From an uncultured Selenomonadales bacterium (GTDB taxonomy: Bacteria; Bacillota; Negativicutes; Selenomonadales; Selenomonadaceae), in assembly GCA_937877655.1 (NCBI GenBank), contig CALFJC010000151.1, positions 1 to 16,523 on the forward strand: a stretch of DNA of 16,523 bases, given 5' to 3'. The notes below the pieces were generated by a model. It made no database searches. It saw nothing but the letters and a program-made list of their open reading frames with translations, and was not told the origin of the DNA. Position numbers and translations under genes: made by a program. Of this stretch, positions 1 through 6,925 are shown in pieces; position 1 is the stretch's first letter; each line of letters opens with the position of its first letter.

Positions 1-2
1 GA

Positions 3-272
3 AATGATACACTCACGGGCGGAGATGGCAACGACATTTTTATTTTCCGCGCAGGCGATGGCAACGATGTCATTACCGATTTTTCGGCGGGAGACATGTT
101 GCAAATTCTCGATAAAAGAGATCGCGCCGTCGATTATAAGAAGGCGACTTTCAAAAACGATACGCTTACACTCACAATCAACGGCGGGGGAAAAATTATT
201 CTCAAAAATGTTTCTGACTCGACTCCGATAAATATCAACGGCACAAATCGAACCGTCGGCAACATGATTTAA
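3..272 (+). CDS. RTX (hemolysin-type calcium-binding) protein, C-terminal fragment
   Basis: The frame is open from the window edge (first whole codon at 3) to TAA at 270-272 and shows the last 89 residues of a protein that starts upstream. It opens with RTX nonapeptides of the GGxGxD type (NDTLTGGDGNDIFIF, then AGDGNDVITDF). These motifs bind calcium and fold as a parallel beta-roll in type I-secreted proteins. After them come DFSAGDMLQI and a beta-rich tail (TLTLTINGGGKIILKNV) that ends in a polar stretch. A DF.xGD.L segment after the last nonapeptides is the usual end of RTX proteins and fits a C-terminal, uncleaved type I secretion signal, though that signal has no strict consensus. The full length and any catalytic domain lie outside the window. 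It resembles the modules of the giant RTX gene at 8493, so the genome probably has several such paralogues. No terminator is obvious after the stop. Confidence 0.85.
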   Translation, partial: NDTLTGGDGNDIFIFRAGDGNDVITDFSAGDMLQILDKRDRAVDYKKATFKNDTLTLTINGGGKIILKNVSDSTPININGTNRTVGNMI

Positions 273-283
273 AATTTAGGTTT

Positions 284-318
284 TCATTACTCATTACTAA
301 TTGCTCATTACTCATTAT
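284..318. repeat. Array of five heptamers (TCATTAC type)
   Basis: Five contiguous 7-bp units fill this 35-bp stretch: TCATTAC, TCATTAC, TAATTGC, TCATTAC, TCATTAT. On the other strand the unit reads GTAATGA. The array lies in the spacer between the RTX fragment and the mutase gene. Similar 7-bp arrays of a related sequence sit before pgi (5238-5264) and before the serpin gene (6853-6883). It resembles the short tandemly repeated repetitive (STRR) class of heptamers known from cyanobacteria. The function is unknown. Confidence 0.8.
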
Positions 319-332
319 CAAAAAATTCCTTA

Positions 333-367
333 AAAATTTTCTGCCAATTTAACAGGAAAATTTTCTG
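333..367. repeat. Direct/inverted repeat AAAATTTTCTG around the mutase promoter
   Basis: AAAATTTTCTG occurs at 333-343 and again at 357-367, 24 bp apart. The first copy also pairs with CAGGAAAATTTT at 353-364, an inverted match with one extra G. The element overlaps the candidate -35 box. It could be an operator or simply an A/T-rich spacer. Only the repeat itself is certain. Confidence 0.45.
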
Positions 368-378
368 TCGAATAGAAT
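349..378 (+). promoter_or_regulatory. Candidate sigma-A/sigma-70 promoter for the hexose-phosphate cluster
   Basis: TTAACA at 349-354 (5 of 6 match to TTGACA) is followed after 18 bp by TAGAAT at 373-378 (5 of 6 match to TATAAT). It lies about 50 bp before the ATG at 427. The prediction rests on sequence match only; the region is A/T-rich, so chance matches are possible. Confidence 0.45.
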
Positions 379-426
379 ACAAGCCACAACTACGAACAGT
401 GAAATTTTAAAAAGGAGTGTGCGGGT

Positions 427-1791
427 ATGGCGGTTAATACCTCCGGCTTCGGCGCGTATGACATTCGCGGAATTTATCCCGAAAGCATCAATCAAGAGCT
501 TGCTTATCGCGTCGGCAGAATTTTTCCCGAACTTTTCAATGCAAAAAAAATTGCCGTCGGGCACGACATCAGACTTTCGGGCTCGACCCTTTTTGACGCG
601 CTGGCTCGCGGACTTACCGAATCGGGCTGCGACGTTTATGACATCGGGCAATGCGGCACGGAAATGATTTATTTCGCGACGGGCTTTCATGACTTCGACG
701 GCGGGATTATGATAACCGCTTCACACAATCCGAAAGAATATAACGGCATGAAATTTGTCGGCAAAGGCGTTCGCCCCATCGCTCCCAAAACAGGTTTGTT
801 GGCAGTCAAGGCGGCGGTTGAGGACGAAAGTCGCGATTGGTCTTTCAGAAAGGCAACGGGCACCGTCCGCAGGATTGACATTCTGCCCGATTATATAAAA
901 TGTCTCCTTTCCTATGTCGACGTGAAAAATCTTAAGCCGCTTAAAGTCGTCATCAACACCGGCAACGGCTCGGCAGGTCCGATTATAAATGAGTTGGAAA
1001 AATTTTTGCCTTTTGAGATTGTCAAAGTTCATAACAATCCCAACGGCTATTTTCCGAACGGCGTCCCTAATCCTCTGCTCCAAGATGCCCGCGCAGAAAC
1101 TTCAAAGGCGGTTATCGAGAGCGGAGCGGCTTGCGGCATTGCTTTTGACGGCGATTTTGATCGTTGCTTCCTCTTCGACGAGACGGGCGGCTTTATCGAA
1201 GGTTATTACATGGTCGGTTTTCTTGCCGAAGCTTTTCTTGAGAAAAACTGCGACGAGAAAATTATTTATGATCCTCGCGCCATTTGGAATACGATTGATA
1301 TTGTGGAAAATCTCGGCGGCAAGCCGATTATGTCTCGTTCGGGACATGTTTACATAAAGGAATTAATGCGGGCGGAAAATGCGATTTACGGCGGCGAAAT
1401 GTCGGCGCATCACTACTTCCGCGATTTTTATTATTGTGACAGCGGCATGATCCCTTGGCTTTTGATCTTGGAACTCCTTTGCAAGAGCGATAAAAAGTTT
1501 TCGGAGCTTATGGCGGACAGAATTGCGAAATATCCTGTCTCCGGCGAAATTAATACCAAAGTTTCAAGCACCGAAAAAGTCAAAGAGATCATGGCGAAGA
1601 TTGAAAAAATTTACGGCGCGGGCGGCAGGGTTTATCGCATTGACGGACTCAGCATTGACTTTGACGATTGGCGATTCAATCTGCGCGGCTCGCAGACGGA
1701 ACCTTTTATTCGCTTGAATGTCGAATCTCGCGGCGACAAAAAACTTATGGAAACAAAGCGCGACGAATTACTTGCGATTATTCGCGGCTGA
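427..1791 (+). CDS. Phosphomannomutase/phosphoglucomutase family enzyme
   Basis: This 454-residue member of the alpha-D-phosphohexomutase superfamily interconverts hexose-6-phosphate and hexose-1-phosphate in the cytoplasm, supplying nucleotide-sugar precursors. All four active-site elements are present in order: the phosphoserine loop ITASHNP (Ser99), the metal loop DGDFDR (241-246), the sugar-specificity loop GGEMSAHH (322-329) and the phosphate-binding loop RGSQTEP (420-426). The length is usual for bacterial PMM/PGM (ManB/AlgC-like) proteins. The GEMSAHHYFRDF stretch is typical of the PMM/PGM branch rather than GlmM or PgcA. The phosphate loop is a variant of the common RxSGTEP/RxSNTEP forms. 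The start is supported by AAAGGAG at 411-417, 9 nt before the ATG. The gene begins an apparent operon and its stop is 13 nt before the next start. Whether mannose or glucose phosphate is preferred cannot be read from the sequence. Confidence 0.9.
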   Translation: MAVNTSGFGAYDIRGIYPESINQELAYRVGRIFPELFNAKKIAVGHDIRLSGSTLFDALARGLTESGCDVYDIGQCGTEMIYFATGFHDFDGGIMITASHNPKEYNGMKFVGKGVRPIAPKTGLLAVKAAVEDESRDWSFRKATGTVRRIDILPDYIKCLLSYVDVKNLKPLKVVINTGNGSAGPIINELEKFLPFEIVKVHNNPNGYFPNGVPNPLLQDARAETSKAVIESGAACGIAFDGDFDRCFLFDETGGFIEGYYMVGFLAEAFLEKNCDEKIIYDPRAIWNTIDIVENLGGKPIMSRSGHVYIKELMRAENAIYGGEMSAHHYFRDFYYCDSGMIPWLLILELLCKSDKKFSELMADRIAKYPVSGEINTKVSSTEKVKEIMAKIEKIYGAGGRVYRIDGLSIDFDDWRFNLRGSQTEPFIRLNVESRGDKKLMETKRDELLAIIRG

Positions 1792-1804
1792 TAAAGGAAA
1801 CTTT

Positions 1805-3553
1805 ATGACAACCGAAAAAAATGTTTACGGTTTGTCGGAAGGAGTTTTTAAAGCCTGCCAATTCTTGGGCTTGAAATTCCCCGTCGAAGTTCCCGACAAG
1901 TTGAAAGAGGAATTTATTCCGTCAGATTATTTCGGAGACGATTTTGAATTGGACGCGACAACAATTAAAAAGTTGCGCGCCGAGAAAAAATGGTCGGAAG
2001 AGAAATTTGATAAGGCATATAAAACTTTCAGCAAAAAATTTTCCTCTCAGAAACCGCTCAAAAAAACCAAGACGGATTTGAATGTTTATTTCTGTGATTA
2101 TCTCCTTTTTGCCGTAAAAATCGGTGCCGATGAAGATAATTATTTTGACTTTGAGTTTTACAAGAAGTCGTTTGAAATTCGCGCCGAATTCAGAACGAAA
2201 CGACATGCCTTATTAACTCGAACAATATGCAACGATTATTATTCCAGAACATTGGCAAACGATAAATCCGAAACAAACAAATTATTTTCTGCATTTCTCC
2301 GCAGAGATTGGCTTTATACCCGCAGTTGTACTTTTGAGGAATTTAAAATCTTCATTGAAAAACATCCGCGCTTTTTCTCCAAAACTGCTTTCGGCAGCTT
2401 CGGAAAAGGAGCAAAAATTATTGCCGTAAATTCAAATGAAAATCTCGAACAGGTTTTTGCAACCTTAAGAAATCAAAATCGACTTTTGGAAGAAATTGTT
2501 GTGCAACATGAAACTTTGTCGGAGTTTTGCCCCGATACAGTCAACACAATTCGCTTGTACACGATCCTTGACATTCACAATGTAGTTCATATTTTGGCGA
2601 CAAGCGGCAGATTCGGCAGGGCAGGCGGGATTGTCGATAATGTTCGTGTCGGCGGAGGATATTCTGTCATTATAGATCCCAAAACCGGGATAATCACGTC
2701 AGACGGATTGTCCGGCGAACATGAATTTGTTGAAAAACATGCCGACAGCGGAAAAACTTTTAAGGGTTTTCAATATCCTTGCTGGAAAAAAGTATGTTCT
2801 CTGGTTAAAAAGGCGTCAAAAATGATTCCGCAACTGCGCCATATCGGTTGGGACATTGCCGTAAATAACAAAAATGAACCGGTGCTTATCGAGGCTAACG
2901 GCAACCTCCCCGATGTGGGCATTCAGCAGGAAGCTGACGGCGTCGGAAGACTTTATCTCTATCAACCGCTCCTTGACGAAATAAAAAATTACAAGAAAGA
3001 ACAAATGCGGCTTTTGGGTTATCGGGTCAACAATCTTTCCGATTTTGATTCTTCTTACAACAATCCGTCGCGCAATGACTCAAGGTTGAAATTTGCAATG
3101 GAAAAATTAATTCCCGATTGTAAAAGCTTAATGGATTTGGGTTGCAGAAATTCAAAATTCGTCAAGTCAATTTGTCCCGAAGGCGTGAAATATTTTCCCG
3201 TCGACTTCAAAAAACATGACGAAGAAATTATTGTTTGCGACTTCAACGACGGAGAATTTCCCGACATAAAAGCCGATTCAATTCTTTGCGCTTTTACCGC
3301 CGAGTTTGTCGAGCCGCTCCCGCAGTTTTTGGCTGACATGTGCAATGCCGCGCAAAAACAAATTTTAATGATTTGCCGCCCCGTCGACAAAGAAAATAAC
3401 GCCAATCGGAGATGGAAAAATCCTTTCCTAACCGACTTCACCGAAGACTTTTTGATTAAGTCAATGGCGCAAAATAATTTTCAACTGAACGCAAAATATT
3501 TCGCTTCCGAAAATCGTTCAATTATCCTTTACGATTTCAGAAAAATAAATTGA
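1805..3553 (+). CDS. Sugar-transfer-associated ATP-grasp protein with C-terminal methyltransferase-like domain
   Basis: This 582-residue cytoplasmic protein has no signal peptide or membrane segment. Residues about 1-165 are a Lys- and Phe-rich, mostly helical lead-in. Residues about 165-395 match the ATPgrasp_ST (sugar-transfer-associated ATP-grasp) family. They include the glycine-rich nucleotide loop GSFGKGAK (197-204), LLEEIVVQHE (227-236), NTIRLYTI (247-254), RVGGGYSVIIDP (281-292) and the metal/ATP end motif GWDIAV...PVLIEANGN (348-367). Residues about 425-582 look like a class I SAM-dependent methyltransferase: motif I LMDLGCRNS (442-450), then YFPVDF (463-468) and CDFND (478-482). The usual GxGxG of motif I is degraded, so activity is uncertain. 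ATP-grasp enzymes join a carboxylate to an amine or similar group through an acyl-phosphate, and this family is found in surface-glycan loci. The ATG at 1805 follows AAAGGAAA (1793-1800). A longer in-frame start at 1718 would overlap the mutase gene and has no better support. The substrate is unknown. Confidence 0.8.
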   Translation: MTTEKNVYGLSEGVFKACQFLGLKFPVEVPDKLKEEFIPSDYFGDDFELDATTIKKLRAEKKWSEEKFDKAYKTFSKKFSSQKPLKKTKTDLNVYFCDYLLFAVKIGADEDNYFDFEFYKKSFEIRAEFRTKRHALLTRTICNDYYSRTLANDKSETNKLFSAFLRRDWLYTRSCTFEEFKIFIEKHPRFFSKTAFGSFGKGAKIIAVNSNENLEQVFATLRNQNRLLEEIVVQHETLSEFCPDTVNTIRLYTILDIHNVVHILATSGRFGRAGGIVDNVRVGGGYSVIIDPKTGIITSDGLSGEHEFVEKHADSGKTFKGFQYPCWKKVCSLVKKASKMIPQLRHIGWDIAVNNKNEPVLIEANGNLPDVGIQQEADGVGRLYLYQPLLDEIKNYKKEQMRLLGYRVNNLSDFDSSYNNPSRNDSRLKFAMEKLIPDCKSLMDLGCRNSKFVKSICPEGVKYFPVDFKKHDEEIIVCDFNDGEFPDIKADSILCAFTAEFVEPLPQFLADMCNAAQKQILMICRPVDKENNANRRWKNPFLTDFTEDFLIKSMAQNNFQLNAKYFASENRSIILYDFRKIN

Positions 3554-3611
3554 AAACTCCGCTCGCAAAGAGCATGTGAATAAAAATTTTTTAACCAAAG
3601 GGGGACTCATT

Positions 3612-5225
3612 ATGAGTAAAACAGTTGTCAACCTTCCGTCCTTGATCAGCGATTACTACACACTCGCACCCGACCCGGAGAATAAAACTCAGGGCGTCGC
3701 GTTCGGCACTTCGGGACACCGTGGCAGTTCCAAGCTCCACAGCTTCAACGAACAACACATTCTCGCCATTGCGCAAGCTGTCTACGAATATCGTACTGCC
3801 GAAAAAATTCAAGGACCGCTTTACATTGGCGCGGATACTCACGCTCTCTCCGAGCCCGCTCTCCGTTCCTGCGTCGAAGTTTTGGCGGCTAACGGCGTCG
3901 AAATTATTCTCCAAGAAGATTTTAAACCCGTTCCTACGCCCGTTGTTTCGCGCATAATTCTTGCACACAATTACGAGCGCAAAGAAGCAAAACAGGCTGA
4001 CGGTATCGTTATCACGCCTTCGCATAATCCTCCGACGGACGGCGGCATAAAATACGATCCGACAACCGGCGGCCCCGCAAGCGCGGAAACTACAAAGATA
4101 ATCCAAAATCGCGCCAACGAAATTATTGCGCAAGGCGTTGACAAAGTTGTTAAACGCATTCCTTTTGAACGCGCAATTAAACTCGACAATGTTCACTTCA
4201 TGGATTATATGAAACCTTACGTCGAGGCTCTCGGCAGAGTTATCGATATGGACGCCGTCATTAACAGCGGTTTGAACGTCGGCGCGGATCCGCTCGGCGG
4301 CAGCGGCATTTTCTACTGGGATTTGATTAACGAAGTCTACAAAATTAAAAATCCCATCAAAGTCGTCAATCCCGACATTGATTATACCTTCTCCTTCATG
4401 CCGCCCGATCATGACGGCAAAATCCGTATGGACTGCTCCTCGCCGTTCGCTATGGCTAATCTTATCGCGCTGAAAGATAAATATGATATTGCTTTCGGCA
4501 ACGACACCGACTATGACCGTCACGGCATTGTTACTCCGCAAGGTTTGATGAATCCGAATCATTATCTTGCAGTTGCGATTAAATATTTGTTCACGAATCG
4601 TCCCGGCTGGAGCAAAGATGCCATGGTCGGCAAAACTTTGGTTTCAAGCTCGCTGATTGATAAAGTTGCGGCGGACATCGGACGCAAACTCTGTGAAGTT
4701 CCCGTCGGCTTCAAATGGTTCGTTGACGGTTTGTTTGATGGTTCAATGGGCTTCGGCGGCGAAGAATCTGCGGGAGCATCTTTCCTCTGCAAAGACGCCA
4801 GCGTTTGGACAACCGATAAAGACGGTATCATTATGGACTTGCTCGCCGTCGAAATTACTGCCAAGACCGGCAAGAATCCTTCCGAACATCATAAAGAACT
4901 TACCGATAAATTCGGCGAATTTTTCTATGCTCGCAAAGATACGCCCGCCACTCCCGATCAAAAAGCGGCTCTCGGCAAATTGGCTCCCGAAAATCTTAAA
5001 GCCGACACTCTTGCAGGCGCGAAAATTACCGGCAAGTTCACAAAAGCTCCCGGCAACGGCGCATCTATCGGCGGCTTGAAAGTCGTTACAGATCAAGGTT
5101 GGTTCGCGGCTCGTCCCTCCGGCACCGAAGACATGTGCAAAGTCTATGCTGAAAGTTTCGTCAGCGCAGATCATCTCAAGCAAATTCAGGCAGAGGCAGC
5201 AGACATTGTCGCTTCCGTCGTGTAA
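3612..5225 (+). CDS. pgm: Phosphoglucomutase (alpha-D-glucose phosphate-specific)
   Basis: This 537-residue enzyme, close to the roughly 546 residues of E. coli Pgm, interconverts glucose-1-phosphate and glucose-6-phosphate in the cytoplasm. It links glycolysis to glycogen and UDP-glucose. Visible signatures are the N-terminal FGTSGHRG (31-38), the phosphoserine loop TPSHNP with Ser137, the Mg-binding loop GNDTDYDRHG with Asp298, Asp300 and Asp302, the sugar loop GGEESAG (382-388) and the phosphate loop RPSGTED (501-507). The SHNPPTDGGIKYDPTTGGPA region and the long C-terminal domain separate it from the PMM/PGM type encoded at 427. The start is the ATG at 3612 after the strong site AAAGGGGG (3597-3604, 7 nt spacing); an in-frame GTG at 3576 lacks such a site. 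It follows the ATP-grasp gene by 58 nt and precedes pgi by 69 nt, all in one direction. Confidence 0.95.
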   Translation: MSKTVVNLPSLISDYYTLAPDPENKTQGVAFGTSGHRGSSKLHSFNEQHILAIAQAVYEYRTAEKIQGPLYIGADTHALSEPALRSCVEVLAANGVEIILQEDFKPVPTPVVSRIILAHNYERKEAKQADGIVITPSHNPPTDGGIKYDPTTGGPASAETTKIIQNRANEIIAQGVDKVVKRIPFERAIKLDNVHFMDYMKPYVEALGRVIDMDAVINSGLNVGADPLGGSGIFYWDLINEVYKIKNPIKVVNPDIDYTFSFMPPDHDGKIRMDCSSPFAMANLIALKDKYDIAFGNDTDYDRHGIVTPQGLMNPNHYLAVAIKYLFTNRPGWSKDAMVGKTLVSSSLIDKVAADIGRKLCEVPVGFKWFVDGLFDGSMGFGGEESAGASFLCKDASVWTTDKDGIIMDLLAVEITAKTGKNPSEHHKELTDKFGEFFYARKDTPATPDQKAALGKLAPENLKADTLAGAKITGKFTKAPGNGASIGGLKVVTDQGWFAARPSGTEDMCKVYAESFVSADHLKQIQAEAADIVASVV

Positions 5226-5237
5226 TTTTTTTCAATG

Positions 5238-5264
5238 GGTTAAGGTTAATGGTTAGTGGTTAAT
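5238..5264. repeat. Heptamer array GGTTAAT in the pgm-pgi spacer
   Basis: The units are GGTTAA (6 bp), GGTTAAT, GGTTAGT and GGTTAAT, directly head to tail. They occupy the spacer 12 nt after the pgm stop. The sequence is related to, but not the same as, the arrays at 284-318 and 6853-6883. It contains no hairpin able to act as a terminator. Confidence 0.75.
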
Positions 5265-5294
5265 GTTTTTGGAATTTGAAAGGAAGAATTTTTG

Positions 5295-6848
5295 ATGGCT
5301 CTTACTTTAAAATCCGGTTTCAGTTTCGATTATGATAATCTTTTCGGCGAAGGCAAAGTCACCGAAGCAGACATCGACTTTGACGCTCTCAGAAAAGCGC
5401 ACGAAGCCATGAAAGTCATGCGCGAAACGGGCTTTATCAAAGCGCATCTCAGCAAAGACGGCGCGCCCGAAAAAGTTTATTTCTCCAAACTCCCCTACAT
5501 CACCGAAGAAAACGGCAAACTCAATCTCAATTCGCCCGCCAGCATTCAACGCCTTCACGACTTCACCGAAAAAATCCGCAACAACGTTGATGCGGTTGTT
5601 TCGCTCGGTATCGGCGGCTCCTTCTTGGGCAATAAAGTTCTCTTCGACATTTTCTGCGGAGAATTTTGGAACACTTGGACGCCCGAACAGCGCAAGGGCT
5701 TGCCGAAAGTTTATTTCAGCGGACAAAATATCGACCCGCGCAGAACAGGCGACATCATCAATCATCTTAAAGCTATGGCGGCGGCACATCATCACGCAAT
5801 GCACCATGAACTTGGTCATGAACACTCGCACGATAAAAAATACAATCATAACAATCCCGAAATTTCGCACAGCCACGACCCGAACTTGAAAATCGATCAT
5901 AAGTTCAAAGTCATGTTGATTTGCATTTCTAAGAGCGGCGGCACTCTCGACACAATGAGCAATTTCATGGTTATCCTTGACGCTCTCAAGAAAGATGAAA
6001 ATATTGAAGTCGAAATCGTTGCTGTAACTGATCCCAACATGGAGAAGAAAACTCTCCTTAAACAAATTGCGGTTGACAACGGCTGGGAATGTTTTGCTGT
6101 TCCCGACGGCGTCGGCGGACGTTTTACCGTTTTCTGCGAAGTCGGTCTTTCGACGGCGGCTGTTATCGGCATGGACATTGAAAAATTCTTGCAGGGCGCG
6201 CAGGACATGGATAAGGCTTGCCAAAACGACGACATCTGGCAGAATCCTGCAATGCTCAATGCGGCTCTGAAAGTTGCGGCTTACAAAAAACATGGACGCA
6301 ATATCGAAGTTCTTATGCCTTACGGCGATTATCTCAAATCTTTGTCCGAATGGTATATCCAACTTTTGGCTGAATCTCTCGGCAAGCAATTCGACAAAGA
6401 AGGCAACGAAGTTTGCGAAGGACGCACGCCGCTTGTCGCAGTCGGCACAACCGATATGCACTCCCAGACCCAACAGCATCAGGAAGGCACGCTTGATAAA
6501 GTTGTTCAGTTCATCAAAGTTGCGAAGTGGGCAAACGATTTGACAATCCCGAACGTTTTCCCGAACGTCAAAAAACTCGCGGATATTTCGGGCGTAAAAA
6601 TGGGCGATGCTCTCGAAGTTGCTCGTCAATCCAACGCGGACGCTCTCAAGTCCAACAAACGTTTCAACGCCTGCTTCACGCTCCCCGAAATCAACGAATA
6701 TCATCTCGGCGAATTAATGTATCTGCTTGCGATGTCGGTTGCTTATGAAGGCGAACTTTTGAATGTTGACGCCTTCAATCAGCCGGGCGTCGAGGCTTAC
6801 AAGCGCATTATGGGTCCGAAACTCCAAGAACTCAAAGCTAAAGGATAA
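5295..6848 (+). CDS. pgi: Glucose-6-phosphate isomerase with a His-rich insert
   Basis: This 517-residue glycolytic enzyme interconverts glucose-6-phosphate and fructose-6-phosphate in the cytoplasm. The family signatures are clear: VSLGIGGSFLGNK (102-114), SKSGGTLDT (212-220, phosphate binding), DGVGGRFTVFCEVG (271-284, first Pgi signature with the conserved GGR), QQHQEGT (393-399) with Glu397 as the likely base, and GELLNVDAFNQPGVEAYK (486-503, second signature) including the catalytic Lys503. An unusual insert of about 40 residues containing 12 histidines lies between residues 164 and 202, just before the SIS-domain strand with the SGGT loop. The ATG at 5295 follows GAAAGGAAG (5278-5286); the in-frame TTG directly before it is not needed. 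Its position after pgm suggests joint control of the hexose-phosphate pool. Confidence 0.95.
   Translation: MALTLKSGFSFDYDNLFGEGKVTEADIDFDALRKAHEAMKVMRETGFIKAHLSKDGAPEKVYFSKLPYITEENGKLNLNSPASIQRLHDFTEKIRNNVDAVVSLGIGGSFLGNKVLFDIFCGEFWNTWTPEQRKGLPKVYFSGQNIDPRRTGDIINHLKAMAAAHHHAMHHELGHEHSHDKKYNHNNPEISHSHDPNLKIDHKFKVMLICISKSGGTLDTMSNFMVILDALKKDENIEVEIVAVTDPNMEKKTLLKQIAVDNGWECFAVPDGVGGRFTVFCEVGLSTAAVIGMDIEKFLQGAQDMDKACQNDDIWQNPAMLNAALKVAAYKKHGRNIEVLMPYGDYLKSLSEWYIQLLAESLGKQFDKEGNEVCEGRTPLVAVGTTDMHSQTQQHQEGTLDKVVQFIKVAKWANDLTIPNVFPNVKKLADISGVKMGDALEVARQSNADALKSNKRFNACFTLPEINEYHLGELMYLLAMSVAYEGELLNVDAFNQPGVEAYKRIMGPKLQELKAKG
5784..5900 (+). other. Histidine-rich insert inside Pgi (residues 164-202)
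   Basis: Twelve histidines fall within 39 residues, in clusters such as AHHHAMHHELGHEHSHD and SHSHD. The reading frame stays open and the conserved Pgi motifs resume at once (FKVMLICISKSGGT), so this is a true in-frame insert and not a frameshift. Such His/Asp/Glu runs resemble the metal-binding loops of nickel or zinc chaperones and transporters. A metal role here is inference. Confidence 0.8.
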
Positions 6849-6852
6849 TTTC

Positions 6853-6883
6853 TAGTTGTTAGTTGTTAGTTGTTAGTGGTTAG
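6853..6883. repeat. Heptamer array TAGTTGT in the pgi-serpin spacer
   Basis: Three perfect TAGTTGT units, then TAGTGGT and a partial TAG, run head to tail a few bases after the pgi stop. The array shares the 7-bp period and G/T-rich core with the array at 5238-5264. The rest of the spacer is a T-run followed by the serpin ribosome binding site. Confidence 0.8.
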
Positions 6884-6925
6884 AATTTTAATCGCTAACA
6901 ATTTTTTTTTTGGGGAGGATTGATT

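Noticed and set aside
1718..1804. Upstream in-frame start for the ATP-grasp gene
   Set aside because: It would overlap the conserved end of the mutase gene by more than 70 bases. The ATG at 1805 has its own ribosome binding site and correct spacing.
3561..3573. Hairpin GCTC-GCAAA-GAGC between the ATP-grasp and pgm genes
   Set aside because: The stem is only 4 bp and no T-run follows directly, so it is not a credible terminator.
3591..4562. Minus-strand open frame opposite pgm (323 codons)
   Set aside because: It overlaps fully conserved pgm coding sequence with all catalytic loops on the plus strand. The antisense product is low in recognisable structure.
5307..6704. Long open frame on the minus strand opposite pgi (465 codons)
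   Set aside because: It is a shadow produced by codon bias of the strongly supported pgi gene. The protein has no recognisable motif and no ribosome binding site.
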